In this document: piece after piece, positions 23,101 through 34,097 of the stretch
How the letters are laid out: each line of letters starts with the position of its first letter
How positions within the stretch are numbered: position 1 is the stretch's first letter
Source: Ananas comosus
Taxonomy: Eukaryota; Streptophyta; Magnoliopsida; Poales; Bromeliaceae
Assembly (NCBI RefSeq): GCF_001540865.1
Contig: NC_033641.1
Span: forward strand, 1,883,722-1,947,721
Length of the DNA stretch: 64,000 nt
Direction: 5' to 3'
Notes under the pieces: model-generated
Seen by the model: the letters and a program-made list of their open reading frames with translations, nothing else
What the model was told of the DNA's origin: nothing
Databases searched by the model: none
Translations under genes and position numbers: made by a program

Positions 23101-25206
23101 ATTGACAAAAACGTCATTTTTCGTACAGATAGTCACAACACGCGGATTAGGGCTTCAAAAATTCCAAGAAATTCACCAAAGCATCCTTGTAACCATCTAA
23201 GGTGGGTGGTGCATTCCAAGGATATCGAAAATCTCTCTATGTCTAAGTGTCATATCTTGAGCATATGTGCATTTTTGAGCATCTTGCATAATAGGGTTAA
23301 TTGTGAGCTTTATTATAGCTTAATGTAAATTCAAATGCATGTTAAATGTTTGTAAGAATGTGAGAATGATGATCCCTATGTATGCATGATTGTGATAAGA
23401 ACCTAGAAGGGTTAGTAAACGAAAAGTGACACTTTGACATAGATCTAGCAAGTGACATCGACGAGTCTAGAGTCCTTAGTAAACAAGTGTGGCATTTGAC
23501 ATGAAAACGAGGATATAGCATTTAGAAAACAAGCGTGGCATGAGTACAAGAACTTGATAGTGTATATGATATTAGTGATAGCAAAGAATGCAAGAACAAG
23601 AACGATTGAGATATTATGACATTCAACCTTAGTGTTAAGGGTCATTGAGCATGGTCTTCCTTAAAGTTAAGGAATTGATTGAACTTGGAATCCTTAAATG
23701 TAGGATTGATCGTACTCACTTTAGTCCTTGCTCGAGATTGTGGTAGCTCCCCCTCGGGCGATGTGCTCCGGAGTCGACATCACTGGGTGTAGCGAGTATC
23801 TCCCCAGAAGGCGGTCCCATCAGGTGTAGCGAGTATCTCCCCGATCATTGGGATTTTGAGTTGGTGAGTTTGTTGAGGGCGAAACCTACGGGTTAGCCAA
23901 GAGATTGGGTTTTGACACTATGACCTTGCATTCATCATGAGCTTTACATTGTGCATATCATTTTATATTGTTCAGACATATTAGTTGCATTTGTTAGTTG
24001 GTTACTTACTTCCTTTCACTCTATTATGCCTGATTAGACCTAGTGAGATAGTCGGCGTGGTCGGTTGTCGAACCCACTAGAAACTTTGTTGTAGTTCTCA
24101 CACCCTTATTTTCACAGAGCCGGGACCCAGCGAGCCGGCAGACGATCGCGGTAAGGGCATCGCACCCTAGGTAGAGACCGCCCGAGATGGTTATCATTTT
24201 GTAGTTGCATACCCTTTACTATCATTTTTTGTATTTGATGATTTTTGTATCACGAACGTGCTCTAATGAATGATGTAAGGGATATTTGCTTTAAATGTCA
24301 AAAATTATATTTTGAGAGAAATGAGATGTAAAAAGAAATGATGCAAGAATGTGGAAGAACTTGATTATAGTTGGATGCATGTATGTGATTTAAATTTAGT
24401 CATATTACTTATATGTTGAATTCTTAATTCTTTCACTTTGGCTATTGCTTGCCCTCGTGCAAGCCATTGTGTATGCTTCCGCTTATACAAATTTGTACTC
24501 TATTGATACTTGTGTTGAGCCTTGGGCTGACAGGAAAAGCTCTATCCGTTCGGCGTCTGTTTCGCGCTCTCGAACCGGCCAAAGAGGATCGGGCTCGGGG
24601 CGTGACAGTATTAGCATTAGTATGGTTACCATTTCTATTTCTTTGAAATACTTATGCCTGAATAGACCTAGTGGATAAGTCTGCGAGGCCGGTTGCCGAA
24701 CCCACTGGAAACTTCGTTGTAGTTCTCACACCACTAAACATACAGGTCTGAGCGTGAGCGGGGCGGCGGAGGACCGAGGCAAGGGTATTGCGCCATAGCT
24801 AGTGGCCACCGGAGTTTATGCATTTAGTCATTCCTTTTATGTACATGTATCAACTTTTATTTTGTTGATCTATAGTTGTATAAGTTGAAACCGTATCATA
24901 TATTTTGGTGAAATGATTAAGATGTAAGAAACCTTGAATGAAAGCAAATGAATGTAATAGTTTAGTTTACTAATATTTGGTTTAAATGTAATCAAGTATT
25001 ATGTATGATTGAATGTTGTAGATTCGAGCTTTCGCTTCCGTTGTTGTTTGCTCTCGTGCAAGGCTTGTATAATTGCAAATTACTTTGGTTGATTGCTTAA
25101 TTATACTTGTGATTAGAGCCTTGGGCGGGCAGTGGAGATGCTGCTCGTTCGGCGTCTGTTGACGTGACCCGAACCCGACCAAATTTGCGGGTAACGGGGC
25201 GTGACA
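20109..25206 (+). mobile_element. Solo LTR 7, split by nested solo LTR 8
   Basis: The left end (TATAACATATTGAAATTCGG) is a mutated form of the LTR 8 start TGTAACGTATTGAAATCCCG. The right end is GGGTAACGGGGCGTGACA. Interrupted at 22012 by LTR 8, it resumes after 24612 with the expected 3' part, including the stem-loop CCTAGTGGATAAG...GAACCCACTGG and the box GACCGAGGCAAGGGTATTGC. Flanks TATAT / TATAA match at 4 of 5. Five GTACCGGTAC-type palindromes lie at about 20317-20512. Without the insert it is about 2.5 kb. Confidence 0.75.
22013..24607 (+). mobile_element. Solo LTR 8, nested in LTR 7
   Basis: TGTAACGTATTGAAATCC starts it and CTCGGGGCGTGACA ends it. The target duplication GTATT is exact (22008-22012 and 24608-24612). 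GTACCGGTAC palindromes occur near 22217, 22236, 22301, 22322 and 22404, followed by a CT-rich leader near 22500-22570. The conserved stem-loop is near 24039-24090, followed by GTAGTTCTCACACC and GATCGCGGTAAGGGCATCGC. No internal region. Confidence 0.85.
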
Positions 25207-25230
25207 TATAATATATATCTATTATATAAT

Positions 25231-25296
25231 ATAGTGTGTGTGTGTGTGTTGTGTGTGCGCGCGCGCACGCGCGCGCGCCGCACGCGCGCGCGCGAT
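25231..25296. repeat. Alternating (TG)n/(CG)n tract
   Basis: About 65 bp of nearly uninterrupted alternating purine-pyrimidine sequence (TG, then CG and CA steps) lies between the end of LTR 7 and the tip of the next Helitron. This composition favours left-handed Z-DNA. Confidence 0.75.
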
Positions 25297-26796
25297 ACTA
25301 GTTAACTCATGTGCGATGCACATGTAAAAATCTTGAACAATTTATAAAATGTATTTATTTTTATAAATCAAATTATTAGAACAATATAATTTAGATTTAG
25401 AATTTGGATATAAAATTTTAATTAGAGTATTGAAATTTAAATTTAGTAATACATTTAGTCAATACTTGAACTTATATTTTTATTAAAATGTTTGGCCACA
25501 ATCTAATTAAAACTTTTATATTAGATTATCCTTTTAATATATCTTACATCAATAAAGTTTTTAATATTTTAATGCAAAATTTTACAATTAATTAAAATAT
25601 GAAATTTGAATAAGTTCAACTTTGAATTCAAATTAAAAAAAAAAGTAAATATAGCAACACATCTCATTGAATAAAGTACAAATTCTAAGTTGATATACAA
25701 ATGTGAAATTGCAACCTATTTAATGAATTTATATTAAACTAACTTTTTATTATTTGTTAAACAAAGATAAATTTATAATTACTTAAATAATTTGAAATAT
25801 GAGTTCAATATTTAAACTTAATTTTTAATTCGAATAGAAATTTAAAATTGCAATATATCTAACAAATTGAATATTTTTATTTTATGTCTAATTGATANAT
25901 TTTATATCTAATTGATAGTTTTTTTAGTAATTAATGAAGAGTATAGAATAAAATTTGAAAGAAGAGTACTCTTAGCAACAAAGATAAGATTGGAACAATA
26001 CTAATTGGTATATATTATAATTTCACACATACTAAAACTTACTTGATTTGTTGGGTGCCAAGAGAACTTGGTACAAGATAATTTTCTTGCTTGGTAACTT
26101 TGCTTTACTAAAAATCTAAATCTAACTATTTATAGATACTCTAATGACCTTTTAGCTATTCGTATAAATTTACATGGGCTTTTGATTTTTCGCAAAAATT
26201 CTTAAACCACCTACTTTTTAAATTCTTCAGGTTAAGAATCTTTAGAATTCATAAAAAAAATTTCGACTTCTCAAAATAATTTTATACTCCTAAATAAATT
26301 TATAACTAATAAAGTAATTTAGACTTTGAATTCAAAATTTAAGCTCAAAGTCAATGTTGAATTATATATTTGAATAAAATCATATTTAATGAAATAAAAT
26401 AAAAATAAAAATTTTAATTAAAAATTTGAGATCGTTACCTATTTAATGAATTAATAGTAGATGATTTTTTTATTTTTTATAACAAAACATATTTATAAGT
26501 AGTTAAAAATTTTAAAATTTTAATTTCAAACTTAAACTCGACTTTGAATTTGAATTAAAATACAAATTCAAAACCAATTTAAAATATTAATTTATATAAT
26601 TAATAAAAATAAATATATTTATTAAGAGGGCATGTGAAAGGTCTTAAAAAAATTTAATTTTTAATGCGCATTTAATTTAATATTAAAAATTATATTTATT
26701 ATGATTGTATGTGAAAAGTTGTAGAAACATTTATTAATAGGTATATGTACTTACTAAAATAGCCTTCACGCAAAATGATGAGAAAAATTTATTAAA

Positions 26797-29700
26797 TGTA
26801 GTATTTCTTGTGATTGGTTGCCAGTGAGATTTCAGCATCTGAATCTTGTCGACACATCTAGAGAGTATTGGGACAAGTCGAAGTCGTTTTGGCGCGAAAT
26901 GGACGCAAAACGAACTCAGTGCGATACGAGAGTAGAGTTTAACATTGGAATCCGCAAAGTGCAGATTTTCAGTGTTAAGTACCGGTACCAGACAGGGGAG
27001 TACCGGTACCCCAGTGTATTTTCCAAACTGACTGCTCTCGGGTTGCGCCAATTTGGTCCTGAGTACCGGTACAGCATCGGGCTGGTACCGGTACCCGATT
27101 TGCGAGTGTGCGGGCTGAGAGGCCGAGTAATGGTAACCAAATCCGATACCGGTATTCCAGCTGGGATTTTGAGTTGGTAAGGGGTATTGTTGTGGTATCC
27201 CTGGTGTACAGCAGTTGAGGCTTGCCGACAGCTCTGGAGAGTATCAGGACAAATCCGAGTCTCGTTGGCGCGAAATAGACGCAAAACGGACTCAGTGGGG
27301 GACGCGAGAGCAGGAGTTTGCTTTGGAAACTGTTATTGCATATTTTTCTGCTTGTTGTACCGGTACAGCATCAGGGGTGTACCGGTACACATTTTGTACT
27401 GGTACAGCATCCTGAACCTGCCACATGCTTAAACTATCTCATTTAGCTCTAGCAGCCGTTGTTATTTTGTATCGCTGCAGTATCAGTGTGGTGGATACCC
27501 CAGGTAGTTTAGATTTCGCTTATGCTCGTGCTGGGATGCCGAGTGTATTTTTACAGTAGTGTTCAGACTGTTCCGGACTGTTGGGGGCCGTCGGGTTTGA
27601 CGGTGGACCTCTATCGCCGTTTTGGCGTCAGATTGTGCCGAGGGCACGTGACCTGTTGGTTGTTAGACCAATTGGACAATGTTACTTGGCTTTGGCTTGT
27701 GAGAGCCTGATTGAGCTCGACAGAGATACGCTGTATACTCGGTTGAATAGCTCCCATGAGTGCCACTCCGGAGACGGGCGTTGTGCTTTCGCGTTGGTGT
27801 CGTTCGTGCAGGTTGGACTTGCTCTCCACGGACCGCTTAGTGTGGAGGTAGCTGTATAGTCGCAACCGGGCGGGACGGGTGTGTTCACAGTTCCAGGGAC
27901 GGGTAGGCTTACAGTCCCAGTCGGATTGGGTCAGAATTTACATTTCCTACAGTTGGTTAGTATAGAGCATGATAGTGTAGTGACTTGTAGTTGTAGATTT
28001 CCTTCCAGCATTCTTCTACTATCTTTGCTCCCTTTTGTAGACTTGGTGGGTGGACCGACGATGTTGAGAGTGGCACCCACTGAGGACTACTTGTTTTTAC
28101 AGTAGTTCTCATGCCCCGTTGTTACTCTATTTTTTGCAGCGCCTGCTATTCCGGCTGCTGCTTTCTCGGAGACTGATTGTGTTAAGGGCGTTGCCAGTCA
28201 GAGCCCTTCGCAGTTACTGCTGCTCGAGAGGTTACCTGCTACAGGTAGTGCTAGTTTTTGAGTTTCTTATACATGTTGTATCTCGTTGGGCGAGCATTTT
28301 TGTATACCTGGACGTATGTATGTATATAGAACTTGTTCCTATTTATACCAGTTTTATTCGGGCAGCTCTATACTACTGGTTGTAGTATTGTATTTGTTAT
28401 AGGTACAGCTATACTTCGTATATAGGGGAAATTCCTTTGTGTACGGCGGATTTGTCGGCGTGCCCGGGGAACGTGTAATCCGGGGCGTGACAATTGTGGT
28501 CTTTTTGTTGATGGTTATCATCGCCACCTACCCTCCCTTATCTATATCAACCTGAGTTGCTGAGAGAGGATACTCTTCTCCTTTTCCTCTTTCTCTCTCT
28601 CTCGTTTTGATCGGGTGCTTGGTGGAGGCCGTGGCTCGAGCTCGGGAGTTGTCGCCGTTGCGTCGGAGGGTCGTTCGAGCGCGTGGGCATCGCAGTTGCG
28701 CCGTTCGAGGCCAGGCGAGCGCGTGCTTTCCTCTTCTTTCGACTTCTTACCGTTGTTGGACGAGCTTTTCGAGGTAGGTTGAAGTTTACCGAAATCGTCG
28801 GTTTTCCTCTTAAGCCGGAGTTGACAGCATGTATTTTTGGCTTCGTATGTCATGTTTAATAGCTCGAATTCGTTGATTTGCATGTTCTTTGAAATCTGAA
28901 TTTGGAGCATAGTTAATGATTTAGATAAATTATACATGTTGGACTTGGAATTGACTTAGAAGAAAACTATTGAACCCTACACTGTCATTTCTGAAAATTA
29001 TCAGATTTAGGTTTAGGAGCTGTGGTTCTTTTGTATTATCGCTGTTAGTATGCGATGGATACCCAGATTAGTGTAGGATGAGGTTACGCTCGTGCTGGGA
29101 TGCTAAGGTTATTTTTACAGTAGCATGTAGGCTGTTTCGGACTGTCGGGTGTCGTCGCGGTTGACGGTGGACCCAGATTTCTGTATTTGCATCAGATTGT
29201 GCCAAGAGCACGTGAGCTTTGGTTGTTAGACCAGTTAGACCTATTTGCATTGATTATAGCCTGTGAGAGCCTGATTAAGCTCGGCAGAGACACGCTTGCA
29301 TACTCGGTTGGGTAGCGCCCACAAGTGCCACTCTGGAGTTGGGGTTTATACTTTTGCGTTGATGTCGTAGTGTCCAGTTAGGACTTTGCTCTTCACCAGC
29401 AGCCCAGCGTGGTGGCGTGTGGTGTAGCTTCGACAGGCGGGACGGGTGCGTTTACAGTCCCTAGTAAGATTAGGTCAGAGAGTGCATTTCTATATCTACA
29501 GTTAGTGGTTAGCGATAGTATAGTGGTATGTAGCTGTAGAGTTTTACCAGCATCCTTTACTATTCTTGTGCATACTTTCTGTAGACTTAGTGGGCGAGCC
29601 GTTGAGGTCGGTAGCAGTACCCACCGAGGACTACTTCTTTTTGCAGTAATTCTCACATTCAGTTGTTGACCCTTTTTGCAGAGCCTTCGTCCGCGGCTGC

Positions 29701-30048
29701 TGCTGTTGCTGATTCTGATAGTGAAAAGGGAGTTACGAGTTAGATCCTTTCCAGTCTTGTTGCAGTGCTAGAGAAGTACCTCCCACAGGTAGTTCTGGGG
29801 TATTTATGTACATATGGTTTTGTTGTCTCGGTACTCGCTGGAGCGAGTGGTGTAGTAGATATTTTGTATGTACTGGAACGCCTCGAGGTTTTATATATAT
29901 ATATGTTTCTTTTAGCAGCTCTTTACCTTATGGTTGTAGCTTGGTTTTATTTATAGGTGCAGCTATCGCTTCGTATACAGAGAAAATTTCTATGTATACG
30001 GCGGGTCTATTGGCGTGCCCGGAAAAACGTGTAATCCGGGGTGTGACA
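26797..30048 (+). mobile_element. Solo LTR 3 (GTACCGGTAC family), split by LTR 2
   Basis: It starts TGTAGTATTTCTTGTG and ends CCGGGGTGTGACA. The target duplication TTAAA is exact (26792-26796 and 30049-30053). A related unoccupied version of the site is visible near 32180-32215. GGTACCGGTACC-type palindromes are near 26979, 27001, 27063, 27082 and 27147. The stem-loop lies near 29587-29630. LTR 2 interrupts it at 27190, so its own length is about 1.95 kb. Confidence 0.82.
27191..28492 (+). mobile_element. Solo LTR 2, nested in LTR 3 (same family)
   Basis: TGTGGTATCCCTGG starts it and CCGGGGCGTGACA ends it. The target duplication ATTGT is exact (27186-27190 and 28493-28497). It is shorter (1302 bp) than its relatives because the TATA and CT-rich leader region is missing. 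Palindromes are at 27357, 27379 and 27398 (the last with one change); the stem-loop is at about 28043-28084. Confidence 0.87.
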
Positions 30049-30200
30049 TTAAAACTAATTAAGTATAATAATTTTAAATTTTAACTATAATTTTAATCTT
30101 GAATTAAAATTTAAATTTCTATTCTAAATTTTAATTGTACATCAAAATTATTAATCTAAATTTAAGTTTTATTTTTAAATTTAAGTTTTATTATGTTTAT

Positions 30201-31987
30201 TGTCACGCCCCGGATTACACTTTCCCCGGGCGCGCCGACAAATCCGCCGAATACAAAGGAATTTCCCCTGTATACGAAGCGATAGCTGTACCTGTAAATC
30301 AAACACTACTACGAACAGTAGTAGAGAGCTACTAGAGAAAACAAAAGCTAAACAAACTGAGTTTCATATACATAGTCCAAATCCAAAATACAAAGCTACT
30401 CGCACTGGCGAGTTAAGTCCACTATGTTCATAAACTCGAAACAAAACATCTACCTGCAGTAGGAGCACCTCTAGCTCAGCACGTCGGGTAGGGCTCTAAC
30501 CTTGCCTCGATCTGATCTGGCGAAGCGCAGCAGCCGAAACCTGTGCTCTGCAAAACAGGTAACAACTGGCGTGAGAACTACTGTAAAAACAAGTAGTCCT
30601 CAGTGGGTACCGCCCAAAACAACATCGTCCACCCACTAAGTATGACGGGTCAAAACGCAGGTTTTCTCCTAAGTCAAATTTCAAGTCCAACATGTATAAT
30701 ATAAATATTTATTTCAGCATACTTTACATTCATACTACATCCAAAATGCTAATTGATGAATTAAAGCATGATATACAAAAATCGAACTATACACATCGAC
30801 TAAACATGCACTTAGGAGCGAAACCGATGATACACCCACCTCTAATGCAATTCCTGGCAGCAAGAGGGTCTCGGATCTTCAAGCAACACTGCTGGAAACC
30901 CCTCCAAACCAGCAACAAAGCCCCTTAAGATCTGGATTTACAATTCACCCAAAAATCCAATAAAAATCACCAAATAGCCAAAATTTCAGCACTTAAGCTA
31001 ATTCATCTCAACTCCAATGTCAAAACTCACCTAATGATCTCCAAATCAGGTGAGGACAGTTCCAAATCCAGCAAATACTGAGGGGTGATCAATCTCAGGA
31101 CTAAAATCCCACTGCCTACAAAGTTAGCATCAAGAAAAGCTCAAAAATTCAATTTTCAGCTCAAAGCCAACAGCAGTCCAGAAAAGCCTCAATTCGACCA
31201 AGCTAACCTCAACCAAAATCTGCAATTCAGGGCTTCGTGGATTCCTCTGGAAGTCTAGAATCCAGAAAACCAAGTTTCGTCGAATTCCGATCTTCCTACG
31301 TCGTGCACGAGCCAAAACACTGAAGGTCGTCGCTGAAGAACTGCAGAATCAGCACCTTGAAATTCTTGGAGAGGTGGATCTTGATGCAAATTGGAAAGAT
31401 TGGAGAGATTAGGGATGAAAATTCTAAGTCCTCTGTGAAGAACAGGTAAAAGAGCTCAATGGGGTCGAATACCAGGTATTTATAGGCTGCTGGATGGATA
31501 AGATAAGCCCCAGGAAAAATAGCCGCAATCCAGTGCCCCTGCAGAAACGGGCGTTTCTGGGCGCCCGGAAACATGTTCTGGGCGACCAGAACATCCTGAC
31601 TGCACAAACCGGGCTCCTCGGACTCTCCGCTCGCGGTGTGCTGCGCCCGTAAATGGCACCGGCGGAACTCACCTACCGCCCTGCCACGCGTCGAAGCAAG
31701 CGATATTCACGAGGTGAAATTTCCGGACCCACTTCTGGGCGCCCGGAAAATGGGATCCGAATTGGCTTTCAGTTTCAGTTAAATTCAACACTCGTTTCTG
31801 GGCGACCCTAAACATGTTCTGAGCGCCCGAATCTGGCAAAACTCCAGTTTTGCTTATTTGAGTGCGTCGAGTCCAATTCTGCATCCAATTCGTGCAGAAT
31901 TGACTCCGACTCAGTCCGACACTCTCCAGAGATGTCGACCAGTCACTAATACTGAAGCCAATCCTATCCAAAGCTCAGGAACACTAA
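30201..31987 (-). mobile_element. Solo LTR 4 (variant with GGGCGCCC palindromes)
   Basis: On the plus strand it begins TGTCACGCCCCGGATTACAC, the complement of the family 3' end, and finishes GCTCAGGAACACTAA, a decayed form of the family 5' end. Flanking TTTAT is exact (30196-30200 and 31988-31992). The stem-loop (CAGTGGGTACC...CACCCACTAAG) is at about 30600-30644. Where relatives carry GTACCGGTAC this copy has TTTCTGGGCGCCCGGAA-type palindromes (about 31553-31580, 31732-31750 and 31795-31830). Confidence 0.78.
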
Positions 31988-32340
31988 TTTATGTAATTAA
32001 TAAGAATAAATACATTTATTAAGATAGTATAGGAAAGGTCATAAAAATTTAAATTTTATGTGTATTTAATTTAATATTAAAAGTTGTATTTATAAAGAGG
32101 ATATGTGAAATGTTTTAGAGATATTTATTAATGTATAAACTTAACTTACTAAAGTACTCTTCATACAAAAAGGTGAGGAAAAATTATTAATAGTAATTAA
32201 CTATAATAATTTTAAATTTAAACTACAACTTTAATCTTGAATTAAAATTTGAATTTCTATTCTAAATTTCAATGTACATCAAAATTGTAAATCTAAATTT
32301 AAGTGTAATTTTTTAATTCAAACTTTATTTATAGTGAATT
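31984..32340. repeat. Second copy of a duplicated Helitron interior segment
   Basis: TAATTTATGTAATTAATAAG and the following 350 bp match the sequence before LTR 3 (from about 26585) joined to the sequence after it (30049-30190), without the LTR. It shows the pre-insertion arrangement of the LTR 3 site and a tandem duplication of the host sequence. Confidence 0.65.
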
Positions 32341-32646
32341 GAACCATCCGACTTTATCGGAATTCAAAAATTAAACTCATATTTAAATTTATTACTTGGT
32401 ATAATATGTGAAATTAGAATATTAAAATTAAAGATTTAAAAATATATTTTGATCATTCAATATTAATTTATTAGATATGTTGTTAACAAAAAGATTTTAT
32501 TTGTAAGACTATCTGTGAAGTGCTAATAATTATTTTTAGTGATGTGAAGGGTATTTTAGTAATTATATATGAACCGACAAAGTAAGGGGTGAGACGAAAC
32601 CAACAAACATATTTACTTATAAAACTAATAAAACTATATACATAGA

Positions 32647-33107
32647 TAAATAGATAAGAGTGAAAAAGAAAAAAAAATTACGCGTTATCTGCATACCCAC
32701 CTACATACCTGCGGTCAGATATGGATAAAAATATTGACTATTTAAAAATTTACGAATAAATTATATTCATATTCAAATAATTCGCAAGTATAATGATTCA
32801 TTGGTGGATTATACAATTCGTCCATTATTTCAGGTCCAGCCGTATGGTATGCGTACTACGTGATTGACGGAAGCTCTTGCGTCACAGCGCTTGTGCGCGC
32901 GGCAAAGACCTCACACAAGCGATGTCAAACCGTCGATGGCCGTTTTTGGCGCGTCCACTTCAAAATAAAGATACTGCCGGCACATTCAAAAAGAGGATAT
33001 GCCTTATACCTTTTTGTCCTCAAGTTTAGAAGTCTTATGACAGTATTTGATTCACATATAAGGCATCTTTAGTCATTCAACAGTGATGAAAATTAAAAAA
33101 TATATAT
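32647..33107. other. Spacer with MITE debris and a short GC-richer segment
   Basis: 32680-32830 has CTGCATACCCACCTACATACC and other hAT-type debris. 32860-33070 is less AT-rich with a 70-codon open frame that has no recognisable motif. I do not call a gene. Confidence 0.35.
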
Positions 33108-33116
33108 TTTTATAAA

Positions 33117-33506
33117 GGGTTAATTTTATACAGGTCCTATAAATATACGGTGAATTATAAATATATTCTTATAAAATTTAACTTTTATATATTATCCCTA
33201 TAAAAATTTTGATTCTTTAGAAAATATTAGATAACCATAGATAAGATATTTAACCTTAGTTAGCTAATGAGATAAATTGACCGTTTGATCTATCTTTAAT
33301 TAATAGTTGGGACTTTTGGAGGGATATATTTGTGGTGCAAAAAAAATTATTTTATTTATAAAATAAATAATATTTTAACGGTAACAAATCAGAGGGACAT
33401 ATTTGAAAATATTATGACTTTTATAGAAACAACATATACTAATTGAATTTTGTAGGGATATATTTGCAATTCGCTATATTTACAAGAATCTGTATGAAAT
33501 TAACCC
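33117..33506. mobile_element. Mutator-type MITE, family 1
   Basis: It begins GGGTTAATTTTATACAGGTC and ends CTGTATGAAATTAACCC, with long inverted repeats. The flanking 9-mers TTTTATAAA (33108-33116) and TTTTAGAAA (33507-33515) match at 8 of 9. Relatives are at 2161-2560 and 49140-49567. Confidence 0.75.
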
Positions 33507-33614
33507 TTTTAGAAAAGTAATTTTTAAAAAAGTGATTTTTTTTAGTTGGATTATTTGGTTGTTTATAAAGTGAAAAAAAAAATTATAGTTTTATATTTTT
33601 TATTCTTAATTGAT

Positions 33615-33905
33615 TATATGTGAAGAAGGTGAGCATGAGATCGCGGCAAGGGCGTCGCGCGAATTAGTTAGATCAGTGTGAGTTGATTTAGCGGATATCA
33701 TTTTGTAAAAGTATAAACCGTGTAATATTTTGGGGATTCAAAGAGTTATAAATTTTAAAGACGTTTCAAATTGTAATAATTCCAGTCGAGGTTGATGTAT
33801 GTTTCACTTCATGCGGGTGTGAGAAATTTTATCCGTTCATCGAATTTGTTGCAATTTGTTGCACATGTCAGGACGAGTCCAAATGGCGGAACTCGAGCCG
33901 TGACA
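33615..33905 (+). mobile_element. Truncated LTR 3' end
   Basis: It carries the box GATCGCGGCAAGGGCGTCGC and ends GAGCCGTGACA, both shared by the 3' parts of the long LTRs in this window. The upstream part, including the stem-loop, is absent. Confidence 0.55.
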
Positions 33906-34097
33906 ACAAGTTTGTTATTAAATGGGAATACGTTTGATTAAAGTATAAATCTAATTTTAATTATTATATTAACTCATTGATTAATCTAATTAATGTATTT
34001 AAGTAGTTTTTTCATTGCATAAATAGTTGCATAATTAATAAATTCATTATTTTTAAGTAATTAGCTAATTAAAAATTAATTTATTTAATGTATTTAT

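Larger units (their letters stand above)
25298..32646 (-). mobile_element. Helitron-like element C, carrying solo LTRs 2, 3 and 4
   Basis: CTAG at 25298 follows an A and precedes a perfect hairpin CATGTGC-GAT-GCACATG, as at a Helitron 3' end read on the minus strand. The proposed 5' tip is the complement of TCTATGTATATAG at 32646, followed by T. Without LTRs 2-4 about 2.3 kb of AT-rich sequence remains, like elements A and B. A segment of the interior is duplicated on both sides of LTR 4. The 5' tip is less certain than the 3' tip. Confidence 0.45.

Noticed and set aside
24445..24678. Open frames at the end of LTR 8
   Set aside because: Lie across the LTR 8 / LTR 7 junction and the target duplication; not coding.
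32860..33072. 70-codon open frame as a small gene
   Set aside because: No motif, no splice context and surrounded by transposon debris.
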